From: Paraburkholderia madseniana
GTDB taxonomy: Bacteria; Pseudomonadota; Gammaproteobacteria; Burkholderiales; Burkholderiaceae
Direction of reading: 5' to 3'
Assembly (NCBI RefSeq): GCF_009690905.1
Contig: NZ_VOSW01000006.1
Span: forward strand, 105,982 to 153,033
DNA length: 47,052 bases
This document shows positions 9,740 to 18,357 of this stretch, in pieces. Positions within the stretch are counted from its first letter, which is position 1. Each line of letters begins with the position of its first letter. A program made the position numbers and the translations under genes. The notes beneath the pieces are model-generated. The model saw nothing but the letters and a program-made list of their open reading frames with translations. It made no database searches and had not been told where the DNA came from.

Positions 9740-10219
9740 ATGCCTGAACTCACTCATTTCGACGCGGCCGGCCAGGCGCATATGGTGGACGTCGGCAGCA
9801 AGCAGGAGACCAAGCGCATCGCGATCGCGCGCGGCTCGATTCGCATGCTGCCGGAGACGTTCGCGCTGATCCGTGATGGCAACGCCAAAAAAGGCGACGT
9901 GATCGGAATCGCGCGCATCGCCGCGATTCAAGGCTCGAAGCGCACCGCCGATCTGATCCCGCTATGTCACCCGCTCGCGCTGACCCGCGTGAAAGTGGAC
10001 TTCGAGCTCGATGAAACGTTGCCCGGCGTGCATTGCACGGTGCAAGTGGAAACGCTGGGACGCACGGGCGTGGAGATGGAAGCGCTAACCGCCGTGCAGG
10101 TCGGACTGCTGACCGTGTACGACATGTGCAAGGCGGTGGATCGTGGTATGACGATCACCGATGTGAAGGTGCTGGAGAAGCACGGCGGGAAGTCGGGGGA
10201 TTGGGTGGCGGAGAGTTAA
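9740..10219 (+). CDS. moaC: cyclic pyranopterin monophosphate synthase MoaC
   Basis: Molybdenum-cofactor enzyme acting after MoaA to form cyclic pyranopterin monophosphate. The 159-residue protein has the normal MoaC length and motifs: [44 protein letters not shown] and [19 protein letters not shown] precedes the ATG. The last 91 bases of homologous sequence (10121-10211) are repeated exactly at 30542-30632. The terminal residues here are GDWVAES, whereas the right-hand copy would end GDWVAG. The 3' end of this copy was therefore probably supplied by the inserted island, leaving a functional gene. Confidence 0.96.
   Translation: MPELTHFDAAGQAHMVDVGSKQETKRIAIARGSIRMLPETFALIRDGNAKKGDVIGIARIAAIQGSKRTADLIPLCHPLALTRVKVDFELDETLPGVHCTVQVETLGRTGVEMEALTAVQVGLLTVYDMCKAVDRGMTITDVKVLEKHGGKSGDWVAES
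10121..10211 (+). repeat. attL, left 91-bp direct repeat
   Basis: Starts GACATGTGCAAGGCGGTGGA, ends GATTGGGTGGCGG, and is identical to 30542-30632. It lies within moaC codons 128-158. The sequences diverge immediately outside: TAC upstream here against TCC at the other copy, and AGAGTTAA downstream here against GTTGATGA. The crossover core must lie inside this repeat but cannot be placed more finely. Confidence 0.93.
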
Positions 10220-10326
10220 GACATTGTTTTTACAGTCTTAATTCGACGCTTCGCTTGATTCTGCAGCGCAACCATCGCCTGACAGAATCGCTACAAATCT
10301 GACTGCTGACATACGAAAACTCGATC

Positions 10327-10347
10327 TTGCTCCAATCCTGCTCCACT
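10327..10347 (+). promoter_or_regulatory. candidate integrase arm-type sites (left)
   Basis: Two adjacent copies of a GCTCCA-containing motif, TTGCTCCAATC and CTGCTCCACTT, lie directly upstream of the integrase ribosome binding site. A matching cluster (TTGTTCCAATT, CTGCTCCAACA, CCGCTCCACTC) occurs at 30419-30452, just inside the right repeat. Short motif copies at both element ends are what integrase arm-binding sites look like. This is inference from sequence similarity only. Confidence 0.4.
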
Positions 10348-10358
10348 TAGGAACAGGA

Positions 10359-11342
10359 ATGGCCGCTATACACCGCAGAAAAGACAAATGGCAGGTACGC
10401 ATTCGCCGTAAGGGGTTTCCGGTCGAAGTAAAGACCTTCAACACCCGCGCCGATGCGGAACAGTGGGCGCGATCCGTCGAAACCGAGATGGATCGTGGGA
10501 GTTTCGTCAGTCGCAGTGAAGCCGAAGCGAACACGCTCGAAGACATCATTGAGCACTACATCACCGACGTTTGCCCCACAAGGCGCAGCGGTGCGGATGA
10601 AATATCGCGGCTTCGCGCTACCTGCCGCACCAAACTCGCGAAACTCAGCATGACCGCGTTGACCCCGAAGGCAGTTGCGGCTTATCGGGACGAACGGCTG
10701 AAAAAAGTGAAGCCAGCCACAGTAATTCGGGAACTGGCGTATCTATCGGCGATCATCAATCACGCCCGTCGTGAGTGGGACATCAACATTGCGAACCCGG
10801 TCACACTGGTTCGTAAACCGCCTTCGCCGCAAGGTCGAGATCGTGTGCTCACCACCGACGAAGAAACGCGCCTTCTTGTTGCAATGATTCCGACCGAAAG
10901 GCGGAGCGTATGGCTGCTTCCGGCAACAATCCTGAGCTTAGAAACGGCAATGAGACGCGGCGAATTGATTGAATTGCGGTGGTCGAACGTCAATCTCGAC
11001 GCCCAGACCGCGTACTTGCCGATCACGAAGAACGGGACAGCGCGAACCGTCCCGTTGTCCAAGAAGGCAGTAAGCATCTTGGCCGACCTACCGCGTTCCA
11101 TCGATGGCTGGGTAATTCCGGTCAAAGGCAACACGCTACACGCTGCCTTCAGGAAGGCGTGCAAACGTGCAGGCATCAAGGACTTCCACTGGCACGACCT
11201 TCGGCATACGGCCATCACACGATTGGCGCAGAAGTTGCCAAATTTGATTGAACTCGCGGCGGTGTCGGGACACCGGAACTTAGGGATGTTGAAGCGGTAC
11301 TACCATCCATCCGCAGCCGACTTGGCACGAAAGCTAGGCTGA
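10359..11342 (+). CDS. int: tyrosine site-specific integrase
   Basis: Phage-type tyrosine recombinase of 327 residues expected to integrate and excise the island at the moaC 3' end. The N-terminus (IHRRKDKWQVRIRRKGFPVE) resembles the arm-binding domain. A SAM-like core-binding domain follows, around residues 65-145. The catalytic domain shows the first Arg in ETAMRRGELIELRW, HDLRHTAITRL (His-x-x-Arg), SGHRNLGMLKRYYHPS (His/Arg and nucleophile Tyr). All key residues are present, so it should be active. The gene starts 147 bases from attL and reads away from it, with AGGAACAGG just before the ATG. Confidence 0.95.
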   Translation: MAAIHRRKDKWQVRIRRKGFPVEVKTFNTRADAEQWARSVETEMDRGSFVSRSEAEANTLEDIIEHYITDVCPTRRSGADEISRLRATCRTKLAKLSMTALTPKAVAAYRDERLKKVKPATVIRELAYLSAIINHARREWDINIANPVTLVRKPPSPQGRDRVLTTDEETRLLVAMIPTERRSVWLLPATILSLETAMRRGELIELRWSNVNLDAQTAYLPITKNGTARTVPLSKKAVSILADLPRSIDGWVIPVKGNTLHAAFRKACKRAGIKDFHWHDLRHTAITRLAQKLPNLIELAAVSGHRNLGMLKRYYHPSAADLARKLG

Positions 11343-11346
11343 TCCG

Positions 11347-11835
11347 TCAGTGCACCAGTTCGCCACTGGCTGGCCCTGATCCAGTGTCGGCAGCGGCGGA
11401 CGCCACACTCGGCACGCCGAAATCGATCAAGCCGTCGTCGTTGTAGGTCTGGACGATGAATGCCAGCAGCGACGCGAACCGATTGACGACGGCGACGAAG
11501 TTTCCGGCAATCAGGCCGTGGGCGTAAGGCAGGACGTAGGCCACAGACAGGTCTTCGTCCTGATCGACAGTGAACACCGGCAGGAACACTTCTTCATTCA
11601 GCCGCCGCGCCAGTTCGTGCTTCTGGGTGATGGGTGCCTGCCGATTCAGCGGTAGGTACGTGCTGACCCGCACGAACTTCCGGTCCGCCATGAGTGAGAT
11701 GCGATAGCCGATGCCGTTCTCGGTCCGCAATCAGATGCCGTCAGACTGCACCTTGTAGGGCACCAAGCCGCTATCTCGGAGATGTGAATCAAGGGTTTCG
11801 ATGGTGATGTCGGATTCAGCGAAGGTTTTCGTCAA
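11347..11835 (-). pseudogene. YbjN-like protein gene interrupted by in-frame TGA
   Basis: The intact part (127 codons, 11347-11730) reads ENGIGYRISLMADRKFVRVS ... DLSVAYVLPYAHGLIAGNFV and resembles the YbjN/type III secretion chaperone-like fold (two-layer alpha/beta, putative regulator). Reading the same frame upstream gives 34 more residues (TKTFAESDITIETLDSHL ... VQSDGI) back to a TTG at 11835 with GGGAGA six bases ahead of it. The two parts are separated only by a TGA codon at 11731-11733. Either the gene carries a nonsense mutation or a downstream TTG restarts translation. No frameshift is involved. The stop lies 5 bases from the convergent integrase stop. Confidence 0.6.
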
Positions 11836-11892
11836 ATAGGTTCTCCCGTTAGTTTGGAATCTCGTGAAGCGAAAGCACCATGCGGCATGCGC

Positions 11893-12060
11893 TCATGACA
11901 TCGCCATGAATTGACGGATCAACGGTTCGCCGATGTCGAAACCCCGCAACTGTTCCAACCATCGCGCCGGAATGCCATCGATGCCGTATTTGTACCGGCC
12001 AGACCGCATTGAACGCATATGGAAGCATGGTTCGCGTGACCGATATGGTCAGGGAACTGT
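11893..12060 (-). pseudogene. decayed ADP-ribosylglycohydrolase C-terminus
   Basis: The minus strand encodes GIDGIPARWLEQLRGFDIGE and PLIRQFMAMS followed by a stop. This aligns residue by residue with the C-terminus of the intact glycohydrolase at 12691-13692 (GVPQRWLEQLRGFDLVEPLI). The preceding GLAG motif is in a different frame, so there is at least one frameshift near 12003. Further upstream the DNA still resembles the intact gene weakly and then fades. It is a relic of a second copy or a related gene, not a duplication of recent date. Confidence 0.75.
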
Positions 12061-12289
12061 TGCAAAAAAGCGTCATCCTTCCGCCGAAAAGAGCCTATAA
12101 AACGCCGCTTTTCATCGCACACCGCCCCGGTAGCCTTGCAGAACGGGCGCATCGAAAAAATTACCGATTTCGCCTAAGTTAAGTAGCGTTTTCCCGATTT
12201 AAAAAGTCGGCACAATAGGAAGACAGTATCGGAATGGCAAGCGCAATAGTATGAAGAAATGAGCAAGGTGACGCGACCGGGAGAAGTAA

Positions 12290-12448
12290 TTGGCTGAGCT
12301 TTTTACTGTTGTGGTTCGGCTCACCGTCGCGTTTGGTTTCGCGGTGGCCCTGATAACTTCATTCGTGCTAGGCGTTGAGGCGCTGCTGTGCATGCTGGGC
12401 CGTCGAAATGGGCGCCGCCGCAACCTGCGTCGCTATCGGCGCACCTGA
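12290..12448 (+). CDS. small single-helix membrane protein
   Basis: Candidate 52-residue protein starting with TTG, preceded by GGGAGAAG at suitable distance. It consists of a hydrophobic stretch (VVRLTVAFGFAVALITSFVL) followed by a short loop and an Arg-rich tail (GRRNGRRRNLRRYRRT). That is a one-helix inner-membrane topology with a positive cytosolic end. No family is recognised. The noncanonical start and short length keep confidence moderate. The 242 bases downstream to the glycohydrolase stop contain nothing I can assign. Confidence 0.45.
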   Translation: MAELFTVVVRLTVAFGFAVALITSFVLGVEALLCMLGRRNGRRRNLRRYRRT

Positions 12449-12690
12449 CCTTCAGATCGAGATGCCGACTCTCAAATAGACCGGGACGTAACAGACGGGG
12501 ATGCGCCGCGAAAGCGAACCCGTGATTCTCAACGACAGACTTTATGAGCAGCGGCGTCTCGTCAGCGGAGCGTGACCCGAACCTGTTGTACATGAGCGCG
12601 ATCCCGAACAATGGTGAATCAGGCGGTGTTCCGCAGCGCTAAAGTCGTGCTTATTGTGTGTGACAAACGCAAACCGCTGGCCAGCACCGC

Positions 12691-13692
12691 TCATCGTTCG
12701 TACACACTCGAAGTACGTTTCGATCTCGCCAGAAACGAAGCAATCAACGGCTCAACAAGGTCGAAGCCCCGAAGCTGTTCAAGCCAACGCTGCGGAACAC
12801 CAGCTAGGCCAAATTTGATACCGGCCAGACCGCCAGCTACGGCAGCGGTTGTATCGGTATCGTTCCCAAACTGGATCGCAGCACGGATAGAATTTTCAAA
12901 CGATCCTTCTTCTAGTGCCTTTCGCGCCGACCAGAGTGTATCGAGAACATAGCCGCTGCCACGCGGTGTGTCGGTCTTCGGGAACTGTCGCAGCACGTCC
13001 AGTTGCTTCAGGAACGCGGCTCTCTCCTGCTTGTCGGCCCATGTCTCATAAATGACTTCGAGACGACCGTCCGCATGTGACCAAGGGTCTGCGAGCTTCT
13101 GCAAATAACCCTTTGCGAGTAGAACATAGAACGCGGATGCGACAAGGGAACGCGGGTGAGCGTGCGTAGGTAACGACTGAAGATGGGCGTCTCGGACCAA
13201 GGCTTCGTCAGTCCCCGTGTGCCAAAGTGCTAGCGGGAGCGTTCTCATGATCCCACCATTCCCGTTTTCGAATTTACCCTTTCCGCCCGATTCACCCGGT
13301 GACACACCATCGCGAAGCCGGTTCAAACTGGCGGCGGTCTGAATCCCACAGTCGAAAACGTCGCCGTCAACAGCCATGTACCCATCGTCGAACCATCGCA
13401 GCAGTCGGTCAGCGAAGTCCGTCAGTGAGAATTTCCCACATCCGAGAAGGCTGGCGAGCAGGCAAAGTGCCTGCGCACCGTCGTCGGAATACGTACCGAC
13501 CGGCACACCGGCATGTGACCGCCTAAAGCCGACTGGCGTGGTCATCTCAATCTGGTCGCGTGACGGAATCTGTTCCGGCTTCTTGAATTCAAATCCAACG
13601 CCAAGCGCATCCCCGACAAGCAGACCGACCAGCCCTGCAATTCGGGCATCAGTGCATCCGCGCAGCCCGATGAACCCCATTTCATTCCCCAT
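12691..13692 (-). CDS. ADP-ribosylglycohydrolase (DraG/ARH family)
   Basis: Cytosolic 333-residue hydrolase that removes ADP-ribose from a protein, nucleic acid or small-molecule acceptor using a binuclear metal centre. The family motifs are in place: GLLVGDALGVGFEF at the N-terminus, the metal-binding GTYSDDGAQAL, ENGNGGIMRTLPLALW in the middle, and the C-terminal metal motif FGNDTDTTAAVAGGLAG. AAGGGGAGAA precedes the ATG. No partner ADP-ribosyltransferase is visible in the island, so it may protect the host or element from ADP-ribosylation by another agent; that role is speculative. A decayed relative lies about 630 bases downstream. Confidence 0.92.
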   Translation of the reverse strand: MGNEMGFIGLRGCTDARIAGLVGLLVGDALGVGFEFKKPEQIPSRDQIEMTTPVGFRRSHAGVPVGTYSDDGAQALCLLASLLGCGKFSLTDFADRLLRWFDDGYMAVDGDVFDCGIQTAASLNRLRDGVSPGESGGKGKFENGNGGIMRTLPLALWHTGTDEALVRDAHLQSLPTHAHPRSLVASAFYVLLAKGYLQKLADPWSHADGRLEVIYETWADKQERAAFLKQLDVLRQFPKTDTPRGSGYVLDTLWSARKALEEGSFENSIRAAIQFGNDTDTTAAVAGGLAGIKFGLAGVPQRWLEQLRGFDLVEPLIASFLARSKRTSSVYER

Positions 13693-13762
13693 TGATTCTC
13701 CCCTTCAACAAACGTAGCTACGGCACCGGCTGGCGCGATGGTACGGGCAACGTGCCGATAAA

Positions 13763-13825
13763 ACGAAAAACGGACGACTCGGCATCACCTGCCAAGCAAC
13801 AGCCGGTCATGCGCGAGTCGTCCGT
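13763..13825 (-). terminator. rho-independent terminator of lipoprotein gene
   Basis: A perfect 12-bp inverted repeat, ACGGACGACTCG (13770-13781) and CGAGTCGTCCGT (13814-13825). On the minus strand the stem is followed by TTTTTCGTTTT. The loop is long (32 bases), which weakens the call. It sits 75 bases past the lipoprotein stop codon. Confidence 0.65.
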
Positions 13826-13900
13826 CCATCACGCGACGGTCATTCAGTCAATGTACCGCCAGTTGTTGTCATACTCCGTTTCACCGACGCTCCACCGCAA

Positions 13901-15811
13901 CTACACAAGGCGAGACGCACCGGTTTGTAGCGCAGGGAACGTACACGCTGTGCTGCATTCCTGCACGCCATATTGATCGATCCCGGCTGTCACTGATGAT
14001 GTGTACTGCCCTGAAGAAGCAAACGAAGCGGGACCATTCCAAAATCCATTGACTTCGGTTTGCGGTGTAACGCCGGTGCCCGGATTGTCTTGAATCTGGG
14101 TAGCCAAGACTAGTGGCGCGATGTTCTGACCGTTAACGATGTTTGACCACGAAAGGCCAACTGACGATTGTCCACTCGCAAGTGCGCCGCTCGGAGTCAA
14201 AAAGTCATTTTGCACACTGGTCGCAAGGGTCTGCCATGCAACGCCAGCACCCGCCGCCGCGCTTATCGGTGGCGTGCTATTCACAACGCCGGTCGGCCGG
14301 CCGATCTGCGTCCCGGTCGAGTCATAGAACGTGACCGTGTACGTGGCGAACTGCGGCACCGTGGTCAAGTCAACCGGCGACTGCGCATAGAACCCGCGTC
14401 TACCGGTCGGCGGGCTGTAAGTGCCAGTCGCACCGGGCAATGCCTGCCATGACCATCGATAGGTGTTCGCATTCGAACTCGACGTGACACCGCCAGTGGG
14501 GACACCCGTCTGCACGTTTGTTGTCAGTGCGAGATTGCCGTTCCCCGAACCAGTACGCGGCACAAGATACAAAGTACCGTTGATGCCCCGACCCGTTACC
14601 GAAGCGGAAGCAAGGTTCGCAGGATTCGGCCCACCGACCGGAATGCTGATATTCAGGCCAGATTCGTACCGGCTGTACTGCGCGTCATTCGGATCAAGGA
14701 ACTGCCAGCGGCTCAGATACGATGAGATGGTGACGTTGTATTGCTGCTGGTTTCCGATGATGTCCCAAGCCCCACCGGATGTTTGCTGGACGACGGTCAA
14801 TTCCGTACCGGCGACGCCACCGGTTGTCGTGTATGGGATCGAAACCAGCGCTTCCTGAACGCCACCTGTACCAGTGAAGAATTCAAGGGTCTGCGGCGTC
14901 CCAATCGTCACGCCTGTCGCAGAAATCTTCGGGTGCGCGGTCGCGAAGGTGGTAAAGCCGTTTTCCTTGTAGTTGGCATCAACGGCTTGCGTGCAGGCCG
15001 AAGACGTTCCTGCAAGGCACTGCGTGAGCACCGTCATGACTTGCGACAGATACGCCGCTGATGCAGGTGGCGCGGCCAGCGGTGTCGATACCGATGTCGA
15101 TTGGTTCAACGCAATACCGTTTGACGGTGCCGCCGACGAGATGATCTGTGTGCCGCCGTTCGGCGCAGGAACCACCTGTACAGCATCGATCACTGCATCG
15201 GCACCGGTCTGATTCGCCGTGAACATCGTGCCGACTGGATCGAACGAACCCGCCTTGATGCCATTCGCGGGCAGGATGTTGGACAGCGCGGTATTCAACT
15301 TGGCGACGGCAGCCGTGACCGAACCGGTCTGCGCCAGCGACGACAGACTGCCGCTGCCCGCCAATTCCAATGCGTTCCCGCTCGTCGTGAGAAGTGCTGC
15401 CACGGCTGTGGTCAGTGTCGTGACGTTCCCGATCACAGGCGCTGTCGTGCCCGTAGGGATGCTGGCAACAACTGACGCCAGCGCCGGATGCACACCGGTC
15501 GGATCGGACGCGACGATCAACAGCGGCGCGGTCAGCCCCGCCAGAGAGATTGTGTAATTGCCCGATGCGTCACTGGTCGTCGTGACGCTCTTGCCATTGG
15601 CGTCGATTACCGTGATGTTTGCACCAGAGATCGCGCCACCGACCGCAACGGTCCCGGCCAACGAACTTGGCGTCGCATTACTCGTAGTGGATGCGGTCGT
15701 GCTGGTTGAACCGCCACCACCGCATGCAGCCAAGACGGATACTGCGATAGCTGCCACTGCTGTGAGACGAAGCCCCGATTTCACCTGTCGTTCTGCTCTT
15801 TTTTGTTTCAT
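13901..15811 (-). CDS. large Ala/Ser/Thr/Gly-rich outer lipoprotein
   Basis: A 636-residue secreted lipoprotein. The N-terminus MKQKRAERQVKSGLRLTAVA continues into a lipobox (SVLAAC) and a Gly/Ser/Thr linker, so Cys-30 or thereabouts should be lipidated. Residues about 50-110 (LAGTVAVGGAISGANITVID ... SGNYTISL) look like a carboxypeptidase-regulatory/Ig-like beta domain. The remainder is beta-rich with no catalytic motif I recognise. The ATG at 15811 is preceded by AAAGG; a TTG 18 bases upstream is also in frame. Similar proteins occur in Burkholderia with no assigned function. A terminator follows. An adhesive or surface role is only a guess. Confidence 0.8.
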   Translation of the reverse strand: MKQKRAERQVKSGLRLTAVAAIAVSVLAACGGGGSTSTTASTTSNATPSSLAGTVAVGGAISGANITVIDANGKSVTTTSDASGNYTISLAGLTAPLLIVASDPTGVHPALASVVASIPTGTTAPVIGNVTTLTTAVAALLTTSGNALELAGSGSLSSLAQTGSVTAAVAKLNTALSNILPANGIKAGSFDPVGTMFTANQTGADAVIDAVQVVPAPNGGTQIISSAAPSNGIALNQSTSVSTPLAAPPASAAYLSQVMTVLTQCLAGTSSACTQAVDANYKENGFTTFATAHPKISATGVTIGTPQTLEFFTGTGGVQEALVSIPYTTTGGVAGTELTVVQQTSGGAWDIIGNQQQYNVTISSYLSRWQFLDPNDAQYSRYESGLNISIPVGGPNPANLASASVTGRGINGTLYLVPRTGSGNGNLALTTNVQTGVPTGGVTSSSNANTYRWSWQALPGATGTYSPPTGRRGFYAQSPVDLTTVPQFATYTVTFYDSTGTQIGRPTGVVNSTPPISAAAGAGVAWQTLATSVQNDFLTPSGALASGQSSVGLSWSNIVNGQNIAPLVLATQIQDNPGTGVTPQTEVNGFWNGPASFASSGQYTSSVTAGIDQYGVQECSTACTFPALQTGASRLV

Positions 15812-16127
15812 GTAGACCTTTGCTCTCAAGTTGTCTTTATAGGAAACGGCTTACAAACTGAATGCCGACACAAGCAGTGTCGTTACGCACGCTAACGGCA
15901 AACATCGGGATTTCTATACCCCGTTGCGGCAGTTGGCGAGAGTTCATAGAATGAATGCTGTGGTGCGGCCATCACCCACAGCATTCGCGATAATCAGCGT
16001 GATGTGAAAGACATCTGCGCAGAGGATTCCGGGCACATCGTCGTGAAGCCGGTCCAAAGCACCCGAAATCTGACTTTCACATCGGAACACGTTGCTATCG
16101 AACGTAAGGCCGCAATCCCTCTTCGGA

Positions 16128-16769
16128 TCAATGCCACCGAAGATATGCGACGCTGCGTGATGCCGAAATCGGCTCACCTTGCGTATCAATTTCGCCGGTG
16201 ATGGTTAACCAGATTGGGTCGCCATCGAATGTTGGGCGGTACAGATAGCCTACGATGGACCCCGTAAAGAAAGTCCGGCCTCGATGTTTTGCAAAGTTCT
16301 CAGGTACTACCTGTTTCAGATAGGCAAGTTGGTCTTCCCAAGTCCATGCCGATATATCGTCAGGCAGTCCGATGTTGAATCGCTGATTCCCACCAGTGAA
16401 GCAAAACATCGTTATCTGGGTCGGGCGTGACAGTTCCGGGATGACCTCGACATGAGGGCGAAAGGACTGTCTTGCTTCATCCTCCTCGCGTCTGGCCACG
16501 ACCTCACGCTCTCGCTGTAACAAGACATCGTTTTCGGCCATCGCCGCTGTCAGCCGATCTCTGTCTATGGCGAACCGGCTGGATTGAAGTCTTTCAATCA
16601 GAAGCTGGTTTCCTTCCCCATATGCAAGCCAGCAATCCAGTCGCTCAAGTGCCTTGGAAAAGTTATTGAAACCAAGTTCAGCAAAGAACTCCTTCGGGGA
16701 CAATCCCGACTGATCGATCACATGCAGAAGCAGTTTGCCGATGGGATAGTTAGAGTAGCGTGGTTTCAT
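16128..16769 (-). CDS. unknown protein with helical N-terminal domain
   Basis: Soluble 213-residue protein. The first 60 residues (PIGKLLLHVIDQSGLSPKEF ... LERLDCWLAYGEGN) are helical and resemble a helix-turn-helix-like or small regulatory domain. Residues 70-100 form a charged helix, and the C-terminal part (ITMFCFTGGNQRFNIGLPDD) is alpha/beta. It starts with ATGA overlapping the stop of the upstream gene, so the two are translationally coupled. The last 20 residues may be altered: another frame over 15944-16189 also looks protein-like (DPKRDCGLTFDSNVFRCESQ), so a frameshift near 16180 is possible. No function can be given. Confidence 0.65.
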   Translation of the reverse strand: MKPRYSNYPIGKLLLHVIDQSGLSPKEFFAELGFNNFSKALERLDCWLAYGEGNQLLIERLQSSRFAIDRDRLTAAMAENDVLLQREREVVARREEDEARQSFRPHVEVIPELSRPTQITMFCFTGGNQRFNIGLPDDISAWTWEDQLAYLKQVVPENFAKHRGRTFFTGSIVGYLYRPTFDGDPIWLTITGEIDTQGEPISASRSVAYLRWH

Positions 16770-17125
16770 TGCCCAAACCTCCCCTTGGATTCGAACCGTT
16801 CATGTTCGGCATACGGAACAAGGGCAGCGAAGAAACTGACGATGTGAGGCAAGTCGTTGGCATACACCGGAAGCAAATCTTCCTTCATCCAGTGCGCGGA
16901 GCGAATGATGCGGAACCCGCCTATGACACCGTTGGTGCAACGGGCGCGAATAGCTTCGCGCACTTCGGCACGCGGCTTCGCAAAGAGAAACGAACCGGGA
17001 CGCACGGTGCCGGGAAGCCCCGTCAGCAGTACGTGGTTCTCAGGCGCATTCAGTTGGAATAGGAAGCCATGAAAAAGGCTGTCCAGTGAGGGCAGAACGC
17101 CCAGTAGTGGCTGTGTCATTGACAT
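16766..17125 (-). CDS. unknown small protein, coupled to downstream gene
   Basis: A 119-residue soluble protein (MSMTQPLLGVLPSLDSLFHG ... LPGTVRPGSFLFAKPRAEVR) without signal peptide or membrane helix. An internal ATG two codons in is an alternative start. Its stop overlaps the start of the 213-residue gene by 4 bases, which makes a two-gene unit. I do not recognise the family. The region upstream, 17126-17467, has no gene; it holds only a terminator-like hairpin. Confidence 0.6.
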   Translation of the reverse strand: MSMTQPLLGVLPSLDSLFHGFLFQLNAPENHVLLTGLPGTVRPGSFLFAKPRAEVREAIRARCTNGVIGGFRIIRSAHWMKEDLLPVYANDLPHIVSFFAALVPYAEHERFESKGRFGQ

Positions 17126-17241
17126 CTCCCGCCCCGATGGTTCCGGCGATCACCGGCCTTCGGGGTAGAGAGGCATGGCGACGCTTTAGCAGAATTTGTG
17201 AGTCGCGCTGCAAGTTGTGCTTTAAATCCGCGACGTGAAAC

Positions 17242-17274
17242 AAAAAACCCGTTCAGCTTGCGCTAAAACGGGTT
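17242..17274 (-). terminator. rho-independent terminator
   Basis: Inverted repeat AACCCGTT (17246-17253) and AACGGGTT (17267-17274). Read on the minus strand, the stem is followed by TTTTTTG. It lies downstream of the resolvase and its trailing small frame, so it probably ends that transcript. The rest of 17126-17467 shows no gene or repeat that I can support. Confidence 0.65.
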
Positions 17275-17467
17275 CTTGTCCGCGCTTTAGCTGTATTTTT
17301 AACGCCCCCGCAAGCTGATCTGTCAAATCGGGGCAGCGACAAAGTAGCAAGGCGGTGTGCGAATGTCAACTACTTATGGTGCAATCCGGCGACGGGTATC
17401 GTCGCATCGGCCCATCGAACTTTCAATGCCGCAACTACAGGCGAAGCGGTGTATGCGGTTCGCGGCG

Positions 17468-17587
17468 TCAGGCGGTCTCTTGCTTCACCTGACCGAGTCG
17501 TGACAGCGTCGAACGCGAGAAACCGGTCGCCGCGATGATTGAATCCAATTGCAAGGAGAGCGCATCACGTTCTTGACGGCGACGCAT
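17468..17587 (-). CDS. 39-residue HTH-like frame after resolvase stop
   Basis: The ATG at 17587 opens a 39-residue frame ending LDSIIAATGFSRSTLSRLGQ VKQETA. The segment SIIAATGFSRSTLSRL looks like a helix-turn-helix. It lies in the same frame as the resolvase gene, separated only by the resolvase TGA and six codons with no other stop. It could be a separate micro-ORF, a readthrough extension, or the lost end of a longer resolvase. There is no clear ribosome binding site. Confidence 0.35.
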   Translation of the reverse strand: MRRRQERDALSLQLDSIIAATGFSRSTLSRLGQVKQETA

Positions 17588-17605
17588 GCGGTGATTACCG
17601 GTTCG

Positions 17606-18346
17606 TCATTCAGGCGTGTTCGCTGCCTTCCTGCGCGATGCGCGAAGGTCCGACCAGTCGATCAACGCACAAGGCACACCATCCGGGCCAAGTCTGCCTT
17701 GCTCAACAGATTCGTTTTTCTGCGCTCGATGCGGAACGCCGACGCTGACATCCAACTCGGGACTTACCGTCAATCGATCTTCACGAACGCGCATGATGGT
17801 CTGACGGCTGGTTTTCATCTCGCGTGCAATCTGCGCAACGGGAAATCCGGCATTCAGCATCTCCACCACGACAGCACGCTGCACTTCCGTCAGCGCCGAA
17901 GGTCTGCCGAACGCCTTTCCTTCAGCCTTTGCACGGCGGATACCGGCATGTGTCCGTTCGATAAGCAAGTCACGCTCAAACTCGGCGACGGCGTTAATGA
18001 CCTGCATCGTCATCTTCCCTGCTGGACTTGTTAGATCAACGCCGCCAAGCGCTAGGCAGTGGACGCGAACGCCGATGGCTTCCAGACGTTCGACAGTTGC
18101 GCGAACATCCATCGCGTTGCGCCCAAGACGATCCAGCTTTGTCACGATCAGAACATCGCCGTCTTCCAGTTTGTCGAGCAGCTTGGCAAAGCCCTTGCGT
18201 TCGAACGCTGCGACCGAACCGGAAACAGTTTCAGCAACGATGCGCTGCTTGGCGACCGAGAATCCCGCCGCTTCGATTTCTTTTACTTGATTGTCGGTCG
18301 TCTGGTCCGTGGTGGAGACGCGGCAATAGGCAAACAGTCGTGACAT
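17606..18346 (-). CDS. serine resolvase/invertase
   Basis: Small serine recombinase of the Tn3/Hin type, 246 residues from the ATG at 18346 ([15 protein letters not shown]). The catalytic Ser is about residue 11 in YCRVSTTDQ. The active-site motif [18 protein letters not shown], the long E-helix region and the C-terminal HTH ([17 protein letters not shown]) are intact. About 50 residues beyond the HTH are extra compared with the usual 185-200-residue length. A res-like array of inverted repeats lies directly upstream (18358-18462), as in Tn3-family elements. Likely role: resolving multimers or inverting/deleting a segment. No transposase accompanies it. Confidence 0.9.
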   Translation of the reverse strand: MSRLFAYCRVSTTDQTTDNQVKEIEAAGFSVAKQRIVAETVSGSVAAFERKGFAKLLDKLEDGDVLIVTKLDRLGRNAMDVRATVERLEAIGVRVHCLALGGVDLTSPAGKMTMQVINAVAEFERDLLIERTHAGIRRAKAEGKAFGRPSALTEVQRAVVVEMLNAGFPVAQIAREMKTSRQTIMRVREDRLTVSPELDVSVGVPHRAQKNESVEQGRLGPDGVPCALIDWSDLRASRRKAANTPE

Positions 18347-18357
18347 TCGCACCCCAT

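Noticed and set aside
12321..12611. A 96-codon minus-strand frame
   Set aside because: It overlaps the better supported small membrane protein on the plus strand and has no family-like features.
15944..16189. An 81-codon minus-strand frame overlapping the end of the 213-residue gene
   Set aside because: It starts at TTG without a ribosome binding site. It may be a frameshifted tail, so it is mentioned in the neighbour's entry rather than called as a gene.
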